DNA of 64,000 bases from Streptomyces cyaneogriseus subsp. noncyanogenus (GTDB lineage: Bacteria; Actinomycetota; Actinomycetes; Streptomycetales; Streptomycetaceae). The translations under genes were made by a program, and so were the position numbers. How positions within the stretch are numbered: position 1 is the stretch's first letter; the number at the start of each line of letters is the position of its first letter. Location of the stretch: the NCBI RefSeq assembly GCF_000931445.1, contig NZ_CP010849.1:5642001-5706000 (forward strand), given 5' to 3'. Positions 7,530 through 15,267 of this stretch are shown here, piece by piece. The notes under the pieces were generated by a model that searched no databases, was not told the DNA's origin, and saw nothing but the letters and a program-made list of their open reading frames with translations.

Positions 7530-8903
7530 TCAGAGCTTCGTCCACGCCTCCGACAGGGTGGCGCGCAGGATCTGCTCGATCTCGTCGAACGTCTCCTGGT
7601 TGGAGATCAGCGGCGGGGCGAGCTGGACGACCGGGTCACCGCGGTCGTCGGCCCGGCAGTACAGGCCGTTGTCGAAGAGCGCCTTGGAGAGGAAGCCGTA
7701 CAGGACGCGCTCGGTCTCCTCGTCGTTGAAGGTCTCCTTGGTGTTCTTGTCCTTGACCAGCTCGATGCCGTAGAAGTAGCCGTTGCCGCGGACGTCGCCG
7801 ACGATCGGCAGGTCGTGCAGCTTCTCCAGCGTGGAGCGGAAGGCCGCCTCGTTGTCCAGCACGTGCTGGTTGAGGCTCTCCCGCTCGAACAGGTCGAGGT
7901 TGGCCAGGGCCACGGCCGCCGACACCGGGTGGCCGCCGAAGGTGTAGCCGTGCAGGAAGGTGTTGTCGCCCTTGTAGAACGGCTCGGCCAGGCGGTCGGA
8001 GATGATGCAGGCGCCGATCGGGGAGTAGCCCGACGTCATGCCCTTGGCGCAGGTGATCATGTCCGGGACGTAGCCGAACTTGTCGCAGGCGAACGTGGTG
8101 CCCAGACGGCCGAAGGCGCAGATGACCTCGTCCGAGACGAGCAGTACGTCGTACTGGTCGCAGATCTCGCGCACGCGCTGGAAGTAGCCGGGCGGCGGCG
8201 GGAAGCAGCCGCCGGCGTTCTGCACCGGCTCCAGGAAGACGGCCGCGACCGTGTCCGGGCCCTCGAAGAGGATCTGCTGCTCGATCTGGTCGGCGGCCCA
8301 GCGGCCGAAGGCCTCCGGGTCGTCGCCGAAGAGCGGGGCGCGGTAGATGTTGGTGTTCGGGACCTTGTGGGCGCCCGGGACCAGCGGCTCGAAGGGGGCC
8401 TTCAGGGCCGGGAGACCGGTGATGGACAGCGCGCCCTGCGGGGTGCCGTGGTAGGCGACCGCGCGGGAGATCACCTTGTGCTTGGTGGGCTTGCCGACCA
8501 GCTTGAAGTACTGCTTGGCCAGCTTCCAGGCGGTCTCCACCGCCTCGCCGCCGCCGGTGGTGAAGAAGACCTTGTTCAGGTCGCCGGGGGCCTCGTTCGC
8601 CAGGCGCTCGGCGAGCTCGACGGCCTTGGGGTGGGCGTAGGACCAGATCGGGAAGAAGGCGAGCTCCTGCGCCTGCTTCAGCGCGGTCTCGGCGAGCTCG
8701 GTGCGGCCGTGGCCCGCCTGGACCACGAACAGGCCGGCGAGACCGTCGAGGTAGCGCCTGCCCTTGTCGTCGTAGATGTAGGTGCCCTCGCCCCGGACGA
8801 TCGTCGGAACGGGGGAGTTCTCGTACGAGGACATGCGGGTGAAGTGCATCCACAGGTGGTCGTACGCGGACTTGCTGAGGTCCTTGGGATGGGCGGTACT
8901 CAC
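7530..8903 (-). CDS. Class-III aminotransferase, putative putrescine/omega-amino acid aminotransferase
   Basis: A 457-residue PLP enzyme. Recognisable segments are RRYLDGLAGLFVVQAGHGR, the cofactor loop TTGGGEAVETAWKLA, the Asp that binds the pyridine nitrogen in LLVSDEVICAFGR, and the Schiff-base lysine in CAKGMTSGYSPIG. Omega-aminotransferases of this type move the terminal amine of putrescine, GABA or beta-alanine to pyruvate or 2-oxoglutarate. Context favours a diamine: 2 nt upstream lies an Lrp regulator, and divergent from it is a gamma-aminobutyraldehyde dehydrogenase, the next enzyme of the putrescine transaminase route. Start: GTG 8903, close behind the Lrp stop. Substrate is inferred, not proved. 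Confidence 0.85.
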   Translation of the reverse strand: MSTAHPKDLSKSAYDHLWMHFTRMSSYENSPVPTIVRGEGTYIYDDKGRRYLDGLAGLFVVQAGHGRTELAETALKQAQELAFFPIWSYAHPKAVELAERLANEAPGDLNKVFFTTGGGEAVETAWKLAKQYFKLVGKPTKHKVISRAVAYHGTPQGALSITGLPALKAPFEPLVPGAHKVPNTNIYRAPLFGDDPEAFGRWAADQIEQQILFEGPDTVAAVFLEPVQNAGGCFPPPPGYFQRVREICDQYDVLLVSDEVICAFGRLGTTFACDKFGYVPDMITCAKGMTSGYSPIGACIISDRLAEPFYKGDNTFLHGYTFGGHPVSAAVALANLDLFERESLNQHVLDNEAAFRSTLEKLHDLPIVGDVRGNGYFYGIELVKDKNTKETFNDEETERVLYGFLSKALFDNGLYCRADDRGDPVVQLAPPLISNQETFDEIEQILRATLSEAWTKL

Positions 8904-8905
8904 GG

Positions 8906-9457
8906 CTATCGGGTTCCCCACATGTAGGTCTGCTTCTTGAGCTTGAGGTAGACGAAGCTCTCGGTGGAGCGCACTCCGGGGACGGCCCGGATGCGGCGGT
9001 TGATGACCTCCAGCAGGTGGTCGTCGTCCTCGCAGACGATCTCCACCATCAGGTCGAAGGAGCCGGCGGTCATCACGACGTACTCGCACTCGGGCATGGC
9101 GGTCAGGGCGTCGGCCACGGACTCCACGTCGCCCTCGACGTTGATCCCGACCATCGCCTGCCGGCGGAAGCCCACGGTCAGCGGGTCCGTCACGGCGACG
9201 ATCTGCATCACGCCCTGGTCGAGCAGCTTCTGGACGCGCTGGCGCACGGCCGCCTCGGACAGGCCGACGGCCTTGCCGATGGCGGCGTACGGCCGGCGGC
9301 CGTCCTGCTGGAGCTGCTCGATGATGGCGAGGGAGACGGCGTCCAGATGCGGCGAGCTGCCGTTCCTGGATTCGCGGTGGGACTCACGGACGGACTCGCG
9401 GGAGTCCCGGGAGTCCCTGGGGTCTGCGCTTCGACTGGCCACCACTTCACTGTGCAC
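8906..9457 (-). CDS. Lrp/AsnC-family transcriptional regulator
   Basis: About 183 residues: a Ser/Arg-rich leader with repeated RDSRES-like units (about 1-35), a winged helix-turn-helix (about 38-85, with YAAIGKAVGLSEAAVRQRVQKL as recognition region) and a RAM/AsnC effector domain (about 95-170). Such proteins assemble as octamers and sense amino acids or related amines. It is transcribed ahead of the aminotransferase and divergently from the aldehyde dehydrogenase, so it probably controls both and itself, with putrescine or a catabolite as effector. The start is uncertain: GTG 9457 is used, but in-frame GTGs a few codons later are possible. The upstream gap holds a perfect inverted repeat. 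Confidence 0.88.
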   Translation of the reverse strand: MHSEVVASRSADPRDSRDSRESVRESHRESRNGSSPHLDAVSLAIIEQLQQDGRRPYAAIGKAVGLSEAAVRQRVQKLLDQGVMQIVAVTDPLTVGFRRQAMVGINVEGDVESVADALTAMPECEYVVMTAGSFDLMVEIVCEDDDHLLEVINRRIRAVPGVRSTESFVYLKLKKQTYMWGTR

Positions 9458-9520
9458 GACGTCTCGACAGTTTTGCAAGGCGAGAGTGATGTATTTCGTT
9501 GTCTGAAGCGTCTGAGTCTG

Positions 9521-9536
9521 CGGATTTCGCAATCCG
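9521..9536. promoter_or_regulatory. Inverted repeat, candidate Lrp operator
   Basis: CGGATT-TCGC-AATCCG, 6-bp perfect arms, in the divergent gap between the Lrp gene and the aldehyde dehydrogenase gene and 17 nt upstream of the latter's -35 box. It sits in an unusually AT-rich stretch for this genome. Confidence 0.45.
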
Positions 9537-9552
9537 GATGCGATCAGGGGTG

Positions 9553-9580
9553 TTGAAAACGTGGGGCGACGGACTAGGGT
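9553..9580 (+). promoter_or_regulatory. Promoter of the gamma-aminobutyraldehyde dehydrogenase gene
   Basis: TTGAAA (9553-9558), 16-nt spacer, TAGGGT (9575-9580); both boxes match the vegetative consensus well. Transcription would begin near 9587, followed by an RBS GGAGGG at 9611-9616, 6 nt before the GTG start. Confidence 0.65.
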
Positions 9581-9622
9581 GGGTGTCTCAGTGATTGGAC
9601 ACCCGAACTTGGAGGGCCGGCA

Positions 9623-11071
9623 GTGAGCACCGAGCTGGGACGGCTGCGCAAGCTCCGTAACTACGTCGACGGTGAGTTCCGGGACGCCGTCGACGGACGG
9701 ACCACCGAGGTGGTCAACCCCGCCACGGGCGAGGCGTACGCGACCGCGCCCCTGTCCGGGCAGGCGGACGTGGACGCCGCGATGGCGGCCGCCGCCGCGG
9801 CCTTCCCGGGCTGGCGCGACACCACCCCGGCCGAGCGGCAGAAGGCCCTCCTGAAGATCGCGGACGCGTTCGAGGAGCGCGCCGAGGAACTGATCGCGGC
9901 GGAGGTGGAGAACACGGGCAAGCCCATCGGGGTCACCCGCTCCGAGGAGATCCCGCCGATGGTCGACCAGATCCGCTTCTTCGCGGGCGCGGCCCGGCTG
10001 CTGGAGGGCCGCTCGGCCGGCGAGTACATGGAGGGCCTGACCTCCATGATCCGCCGCGAGCCGGTCGGCGTCTGCGCGCAGGTCGCGCCGTGGAACTACC
10101 CGATGATGATGGCCGTGTGGAAGTTCGCCCCGGCGATCGCGGCGGGCAACACGGTGGTGCTGAAGCCGTCGGACACCACCCCCGCCTCCACGGTCCTGAT
10201 GGCCGAGATCATCGGCTCGATCCTGCCCAAGGGCGTCTTCAACGTCATCTGCGGCGACCGCGACACCGGCCGGATGATGGTCGAGCACCCGACCCCGGCG
10301 ATGGCCTCCATCACCGGTTCGGTCCGGGCCGGCATGTCGGTCGCCGAGTCGGCGTCGAAGGACCTCAAGCGGGTCCACCTGGAGCTGGGCGGCAAGGCCC
10401 CGGTCGTCGTCTTCGAGGACACCGACATCCCCAAGGCCGTCGAGGACATCTCCATGGCGGGCTTCTTCAACGCCGGCCAGGACTGTACGGCCGCCACCCG
10501 CGTCCTGGTCCAGGAGTCGATCCACGACGAGTTCGTGGCCGCCCTGGCGAAGGCCGCCTCGGAGACCAAGACCGGCCAGCCGGACGACGAGGACGTGCTG
10601 TACGGCCCGCTGAACAACCCCAACCAGCTCAAGCAGGTGGCCGGCTTCATCGAGCGCCTGCCCGCCCACGCCAAGGTCGAGGCGGGCGGCCAGCAGGTCG
10701 GCGACAAGGGCTACTTCTACGCGCCGACCGTGGTCTCGGGCCTGAAGCAGGACGACGAGATCATCCAGAACGAGGTCTTCGGCCCCGTCATCACCGTCCA
10801 GTCCTTCACGGACGAGGACCAGGCCGTGGAGTACGCCAACGGCGTCGAGTACGCCCTCGCCTCCTCGGTGTGGACCAAGGACCACGGCCGCGCCATGCGG
10901 ATGTCGAAGAAGCTCGACTTCGGCTGCGTGTGGATCAACACCCACATCCCGCTGGTCGCCGAGATGCCGCACGGCGGCTTCAAGAAGTCCGGCTACGGCA
11001 AGGACCTGTCGGCGTACGGCTTCGAGGACTACACCCGCGTCAAGCACGTCATGACGTCGCTGGACGCGTGA
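9623..11071 (+). CDS. Gamma-aminobutyraldehyde dehydrogenase-like aldehyde dehydrogenase
   Basis: A 482-residue NAD(P)-dependent aldehyde dehydrogenase, normal length for the family. It shows the cofactor segment PWNYPMMMAVWK and KPSDTTPAS, the general-base glutamate in HLELGGKAP, the nucleophilic cysteine in NAGQDCTAATR, and the EVFGPV motif. The GQDCTAATR form of the active-site loop is typical of 1-pyrroline/4-aminobutanal dehydrogenases (PatD/Prr), which oxidise 4-aminobutanal to GABA. Its divergent neighbours, an omega-aminotransferase and an Lrp regulator, supply and control the substrate. GTG start with GGAGGG RBS and a good promoter. A very similar enzyme is encoded at 26489. Confidence 0.9.
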   Translation: MSTELGRLRKLRNYVDGEFRDAVDGRTTEVVNPATGEAYATAPLSGQADVDAAMAAAAAAFPGWRDTTPAERQKALLKIADAFEERAEELIAAEVENTGKPIGVTRSEEIPPMVDQIRFFAGAARLLEGRSAGEYMEGLTSMIRREPVGVCAQVAPWNYPMMMAVWKFAPAIAAGNTVVLKPSDTTPASTVLMAEIIGSILPKGVFNVICGDRDTGRMMVEHPTPAMASITGSVRAGMSVAESASKDLKRVHLELGGKAPVVVFEDTDIPKAVEDISMAGFFNAGQDCTAATRVLVQESIHDEFVAALAKAASETKTGQPDDEDVLYGPLNNPNQLKQVAGFIERLPAHAKVEAGGQQVGDKGYFYAPTVVSGLKQDDEIIQNEVFGPVITVQSFTDEDQAVEYANGVEYALASSVWTKDHGRAMRMSKKLDFGCVWINTHIPLVAEMPHGGFKKSGYGKDLSAYGFEDYTRVKHVMTSLDA

Positions 11072-11103
11072 GCCCGCGGCGGTAGCGCACCCGCCCTCGC
11101 ACC

Positions 11104-11135
11104 CGGCCCCGGACGGTTCTTCCCGTCCGGGGCCG
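11104..11135. terminator. Bidirectional terminator hairpin
   Basis: 13-bp perfect stem (11104-11116 with 11123-11135) and 6-nt loop TTCTTC, between the convergent dehydrogenase and beta-lactamase-like genes. Confidence 0.8.
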
Positions 11136-11162
11136 TGGTGTCGCCGGGGCGGGCGGTCGCCG

Positions 11163-12317
11163 CTAGCGCAGGGCGGCCGCGACGATCCGCTCGGCCACCG
11201 GGTTCGCCGCCTCGGCCTTGGCGTCGGTGGAGGTGACCGAGTAGACGAGGGTGCGGCGGAGGTCGCGGGAGGCGGCGATCGCGGTGCTGTAGCCGGGCCG
11301 GGCGCCCGACTTGACCCAGTAGACCTCGCCGTCGAGCACGAAACGCTGGAGCCCCGCGCTGTACGTGGCCCCCTCGACGCGCGGGACCCGGAACATCTCC
11401 CGCAGGTACGGCTGCGGCACGATCCGGCCCCGGAAGAGCGCCGTGACCAGGCGTTCCAGATCGGCCGTCGTCGAGATCATGTCACCGGCCGCCCACCGGT
11501 CGGCGACGTTCCAGTCGGTGACGTCGACGAACCGCGCCGTGCCGTCCGGCTGCCGCACCGCCTGGTAGCCGCGGTTGTGCGGGCCCTGGATCACGGGGTC
11601 GGCGCCGGGGAAGTACGTGTCCCGCATGCCGGCGGGGCGCAGCACGAGCCGCGCGGCCTCGGCGGCGTACGTCCGCCCCGTCACCTTCTCGATCAGCAGG
11701 CCGAGGATGGTGTAGTTGACGTTCAGGTAGTGCTGCCGCCGGCCCGGACGGAACTCCGGGCCCTTCGCCACCGCAGACGCCACCACCTGACGCGGCGTCA
11801 GCGCCTCGAAGCGGTGGGCGTACTGCTCCTCGAAGGAGTCCCCCGGGCCGTCGCCCGGCCGGATACCGCTGGTGTGGTTCAGCAACTGCCGCACGGTGAC
11901 CGGCCGGAAGTCCCGGGTGAGCAGTCCGGGCAGGTAGCGCCGCACGGGGGCGTCGAGGTCCACCTTCCCCCGCGCCGCGAGCCGCAGGACGACGGCCGCC
12001 GTCACGACCTTCGTCGTCGACCCGGCCCGGAACCGGGCGTCCGGGTCCGCCGGCCGGCCGCCGGCCCGGTCCCGCACGCCCGCACTGCCGTGCCAGGCGC
12101 CGCCGGTGCCGCCGACCCGGACCAGCGCCGACGTGGCCGCGTCGTCGGGGAGTCCGGTGAGCGCGGCGCGCAGGGCCGCCTCGTCCGGCCCGGCCGTGCG
12201 GGCGGCGGCCGGGGCGGCGGCCGCGGGTCCCGGGGAGGCGAACGCCGGTACGGCCGCGGGCCCGGCGGTGAGCGCCAGGACGAGACCGGCGGTGAGGACG
12301 GAGGAACGGGTGCGCAT
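11163..12317 (-). CDS. Secreted serine beta-lactamase-fold hydrolase (D-Ala-D-Ala carboxypeptidase-like)
   Basis: A 384-residue protein with an N-terminal signal peptide (cleavage likely near AFA-SP, residue 28). The class-C beta-lactamase/penicillin-binding fold shows all three catalytic motifs: S100-T-T-K103 in RAGSTTKVV, Tyr197-x-Asn199 in HYLNVNYT, and KSG at 336-338 (usual form K[TS]G). Members cleave peptidoglycan stem peptides, D-amino-acid peptides or esters; real beta-lactamase activity is possible but cannot be read from sequence. It acts outside the membrane. Start: ATG 12317 with GGGAGC RBS six bases upstream; longer upstream reading lacks a signal peptide. Stands alone between terminators. 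Confidence 0.88.
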   Translation of the reverse strand: MRTRSSVLTAGLVLALTAGPAAVPAFASPGPAAAAPAAARTAGPDEAALRAALTGLPDDAATSALVRVGGTGGAWHGSAGVRDRAGGRPADPDARFRAGSTTKVVTAAVVLRLAARGKVDLDAPVRRYLPGLLTRDFRPVTVRQLLNHTSGIRPGDGPGDSFEEQYAHRFEALTPRQVVASAVAKGPEFRPGRRQHYLNVNYTILGLLIEKVTGRTYAAEAARLVLRPAGMRDTYFPGADPVIQGPHNRGYQAVRQPDGTARFVDVTDWNVADRWAAGDMISTTADLERLVTALFRGRIVPQPYLREMFRVPRVEGATYSAGLQRFVLDGEVYWVKSGARPGYSTAIAASRDLRRTLVYSVTSTDAKAEAANPVAERIVAAALR

Positions 12318-12689
12318 CGGGTGCTCCCAAGGGGCGGGGGTGGGCTGCCGTTGACCAACTTTCGGGCACCGCGCGCCGCAGTGGATCACCGGCGGGGAGG
12401 GTGCGGGCCCTGAGCGGGCCCTGAGCAATCGGCCCTGCTGTCAGGGGAGTTGTGAGGGATCGCCCCTACGGGAGCCTGTGGGACTTCGCAGCCTGCGGGG
12501 TCTGCGGGGGAGGGGGCCGCAGCGCCGGATGCGGGCGGCGGCCGCCCGGTGCCGGTGGCCGGCGAGGGACCCGGGCGTGGGAGGCCGCGCCGCCCGCACG
12601 CGCCGGCGGGCACGGCGGCGGCCGAAGAGACACCGTGGCCCCCGTGTGCCGTTGCTCCTACGATGAAGGCCGCCGTCGGGAGGGGAGAC
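12318..12689. other. Divergent intergenic region, 372 nt
   Basis: No gene supported. It holds the RBS of the beta-lactamase-like gene on the left, a weak 6-bp hairpin (12502-12507/12517-12522), and near the right end TACGAT (12658-12663) as a possible -10 box. A purine-rich RBS, GGGAGGGGAG (12678-12687), then serves the membrane-protein gene starting at 12690. No convincing -35 box was found. Confidence 0.5.
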
Positions 12690-13658
12690 GTGACCCGCAG
12701 CAGCAGACCGCAGCAGTCCGGGCGCCGGCTGGAGGACAGGATCGCCTGGGCGGTCCGGAACGCGGACGGTGTCGTCGCCATAGGGCTCGCCCTGGCCGTG
12801 GGCCTGCTCGACCTCCTGGACGACGACCTCGACAACAACATCGTCTCCGGCGCCACCCTCCTCGTCCTGGCCGCCCTGGTCTACGGCTCGCTCACCGAGC
12901 GCCGGCGCCGGCTGGCCGACATCCGGCGCGCGACCGAGGGGACGGGCCGGGCGATCGAGGACCTGTCGATGGTGCGCAGCCTGTCCGGCCCGGAGATCAC
13001 GCTGGCCCACGAGAAGGCCCGCCGGGACACCTCCCGCTGGGTGTTCAAGGGCGGCACCGGCACCTATCTGCGCGCCGTCACCCTGCCGGAGTGCGTCCGG
13101 GAGGCCCAGCGGCAGCGCCGCTCCCTCAGCATGAAGATCGACATCGTCAACCCGGCCGACGACCGGGTGTGCGAGGCGTACGCCCGGTTCCGCCGCACCT
13201 TCGGCTACCGCAACGAGACCGACCCGTTCACGGAGTGGACCACCGAGCGCACCCGCAAGGAGTCGTACGCCACGGTGGTCGCCGCCGCCTGGCACCGGCA
13301 GCGGCTGGACACCCTGGAGATCGACGTCCACCTGTCCTCGGTGGCGCCGACCCTGCGCTTCGACCTCTCCGACACCTGCCTGATCATCACCCAGGACGAT
13401 CCGCGCCGGGTCAGCCTGTACGTGGAGCGGGGCCGTCCGCTGTACGACTACTACGTCACCGAGTTGCACCAGAGCCGCGAACAGGCGGTCAAACTCGATC
13501 TGCGGGAAGCCACGCCCCTCGGCGACGAGCCGACCGTGGACGAGGTCAGACGGCTCCTCGACCGGCTCGGCCTGCCGGTGCCGGCGAGTTTCACCGACCG
13601 CGATGTCGGCGACATCATCGACAGGGCGCTGCACGCGGAGGACCCCTACCGCAGGTGA
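12690..13658 (+). CDS. Two-helix membrane protein with unknown cytoplasmic domain
   Basis: A 322-residue protein. Two closely spaced hydrophobic helices (about 27-45 and 52-68) form an N-terminal hairpin. A helical linker follows, then a C-terminal domain (about 115-320) of alternating strands and helices. Conspicuous segments are RWVFKGGTGTYLRAVTLPEC, DIVNPADDRVCEAYARFR and LYVERGRPLYDYYVTELH. I do not recognise the family; the strand-loop pattern is loosely reminiscent of phospholipase-D-like sensor domains without catalytic HKD motifs, a weak impression. Start: GTG 12690 is preceded by a strong RBS; ATG 12663 is in frame but lies within a possible -10 box. First gene of a three-gene run with the cupin-like and phosphatase-like genes. 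Confidence 0.75.
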   Translation: MTRSSRPQQSGRRLEDRIAWAVRNADGVVAIGLALAVGLLDLLDDDLDNNIVSGATLLVLAALVYGSLTERRRRLADIRRATEGTGRAIEDLSMVRSLSGPEITLAHEKARRDTSRWVFKGGTGTYLRAVTLPECVREAQRQRRSLSMKIDIVNPADDRVCEAYARFRRTFGYRNETDPFTEWTTERTRKESYATVVAAAWHRQRLDTLEIDVHLSSVAPTLRFDLSDTCLIITQDDPRRVSLYVERGRPLYDYYVTELHQSREQAVKLDLREATPLGDEPTVDEVRRLLDRLGLPVPASFTDRDVGDIIDRALHAEDPYRR

Positions 13659-13698
13659 GCGGCGCGTCCGCGGCGACGACCCGGAGGGAGAAGGCGCG

Positions 13699-14379
13699 AT
13701 GGACTACCCGGCCCTGGAACGGGCCGCCCGGCGGGAGGACACCGCAGAGGTGACGCGGCACGCCGCGTCCGAACTGCGGCACATAGCCTCGGGGCACAGC
13801 CCCCTGCGCGCGGTGCGCCACCCCCTGGGCTTCATCTGCCTGCCGGTCCTCAGGGACGGCCCGTACGGGGTCTGCGTCCACGTCTTCGGGTCCGGCGAAA
13901 CCGCCGGGACGCCGCAGCCCGGGCCGGCGGTGCCCGACGTCCACTCGCACAGCTGGGATCTGACCAGCACGGTGCTGTACGGGCGGCTCGGCAACCGGCG
14001 TATGCGGGTCCGCGAACGCGCCGAGGAACCCACCCACCGGGTGTTCGAGGTGCACAGCGACCCCTCGGGGGTGGACGAAGTACGGCCGACCGGGCGGCTG
14101 GTGACCTGTTCGCCCGGCGCCGAGCAGACGAGCGTACGCGGCCAGACGTACGACCTGCCCGCCGGTGAGTTCCACACCACCGTGGTGCCCGGCGGCCGCC
14201 CCACGGCCACCCTGGTGCTGGGGCGGACGGTCCCCGGCCGGGCGGACCTCTCCCTGGGGCCCTTGCGGGACCCGGGGCACCGCATGGTCCGCCGGACGTG
14301 CGACGCGACGCAGACCGCCCGGATCGCGCGGGCCGTCCTCAGGAGGATGCATGAGCCCGGACCCGAACCGCCCGGCTGA
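13699..14379 (+). CDS. Cupin-like protein of unknown function
   Basis: A 226-residue cytosolic protein with the strand-rich profile of a double-stranded beta-helix. Candidate metal ligands are in VHSHSWDLTSTVLYGRLGN (His-x-His, about residues 80-98) and GEFHTTVVPGG (about 155), the spacing expected of cupin motifs 1 and 2. It may be a small-molecule dioxygenase or a ligand-binding sensor; I cannot tell which. A short helical N-terminus (to about 35) precedes the barrel. RBS GGAGGGAGAAGG lies just upstream. It begins 40 nt after the membrane-protein gene and overlaps the phosphatase gene by 29 nt, so the three are very probably one transcript with coupled translation. Confidence 0.7.
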   Translation: MDYPALERAARREDTAEVTRHAASELRHIASGHSPLRAVRHPLGFICLPVLRDGPYGVCVHVFGSGETAGTPQPGPAVPDVHSHSWDLTSTVLYGRLGNRRMRVRERAEEPTHRVFEVHSDPSGVDEVRPTGRLVTCSPGAEQTSVRGQTYDLPAGEFHTTVVPGGRPTATLVLGRTVPGRADLSLGPLRDPGHRMVRRTCDATQTARIARAVLRRMHEPGPEPPG

Positions 14380-15256
14380 CCCTTCGGCCGGCTACGCCCC
14401 CGAGCACCGCACCGCGGTGGCCGCCGCCGAGGAGGCCGGGGCGCTGCTGCGCTCCCGGATCCCGGACGGCTTCGCCGCCCGGCCCAAGGGCGGACTCGGC
14501 GACGTCGTCACCGACCTGGACCTGATGGCGGAACGCCTCGTGGTGGGCCGCATCCGGGACCGCTTCCCCGACGACTCGATCCTCGCCGAGGAGAGCGGGG
14601 AACACCACGGTGACGGCAGCGGCCGCACCTGGCTGGTGGACCCGCTCGACGGCAGCAACAACGTCGTGATCGGACTGCCCGTCTACGTCGTGGGCATCGC
14701 CCTGTGCGTCGACGAGGCGCCGGTGGTCGGCGTGGTCCACGATCCCGTGACCGGGCGGACCTGGTCGGCGCTGCGCGGCGGCGGCGCCCACGGCCCGCAC
14801 GGTGAGCTCGCCGGGGGCCGGGGCGGCCGCCCGCTGCCGCCCGCCGGGCCGCTGCTGGCCTGGACCCAGGGGCACGCGGTGCCCCGCGACGACCCGGCGG
14901 CGCGCACGCTGCGGCACACCCTGGAGGCCCGGTCCAGGCGGCTGCTCCAGTTGTGGGCGCCGCTGGTGGCCTGGGCCATGCTGGCCCGGGGGGACATCGA
15001 CGGGTTCGTGGGCTACCGGGCGGAGGCGATCGACCTGCCGGCCGGGGCGCTGCTGGCCCGCGAGGCCGGAGTCGCCGTCCGGCACCTGGACGGCCGGGAG
15101 TTCCGCTGCGGCTTCAGCGGGCCGGACACCGCGCGCTCCTTCGTCGCGGGACGGCCCGAGGTGCTGCCGCACCTGCTGGAGCTGGTGGCCCCGTGCCTCC
15201 CCGCGGACCCTCCCGGCCGGCCGCTCTCCCGCCCCGGGGGCGGCCCCTCGTCGTGA
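14351..15256 (+). CDS. Inositol-monophosphatase/bisphosphate-nucleotidase family protein
   Basis: A 301-residue Mg-dependent phosphatase-fold protein. Metal-site motifs are present in order: VVTDLDLMAE (about 50-59), ILAEESGE (about 77), LVDPLDGSNN (about 95-104, usually DPxDGTxN) and a C-terminal AIDLPAGALLAREAG, where the family has WDxAAG. The Asp of the last motif is kept but the Trp is lost. Substrates in the family include inositol phosphates, fructose-1,6-bisphosphate and 3'-phosphoadenosine phosphates; none can be chosen here. ATG 14351 has AGGAGGA just upstream and lies within the end of the cupin-like gene, arguing that the two products work together. The Pro/Arg/Ser-rich C-terminus is probably disordered. 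Confidence 0.82.
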   Translation: MSPDPNRPADPSAGYAPEHRTAVAAAEEAGALLRSRIPDGFAARPKGGLGDVVTDLDLMAERLVVGRIRDRFPDDSILAEESGEHHGDGSGRTWLVDPLDGSNNVVIGLPVYVVGIALCVDEAPVVGVVHDPVTGRTWSALRGGGAHGPHGELAGGRGGRPLPPAGPLLAWTQGHAVPRDDPAARTLRHTLEARSRRLLQLWAPLVAWAMLARGDIDGFVGYRAEAIDLPAGALLAREAGVAVRHLDGREFRCGFSGPDTARSFVAGRPEVLPHLLELVAPCLPADPPGRPLSRPGGGPSS

Positions 15257-15267
15257 GGGGGCGCCCG

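Noticed and set aside
8904..9089. Upstream extension of the aminotransferase to an ATG at 9089
   Set aside because: It would overlap the Lrp gene; GTG 8903 just after the Lrp stop gives the normal family N-terminus.
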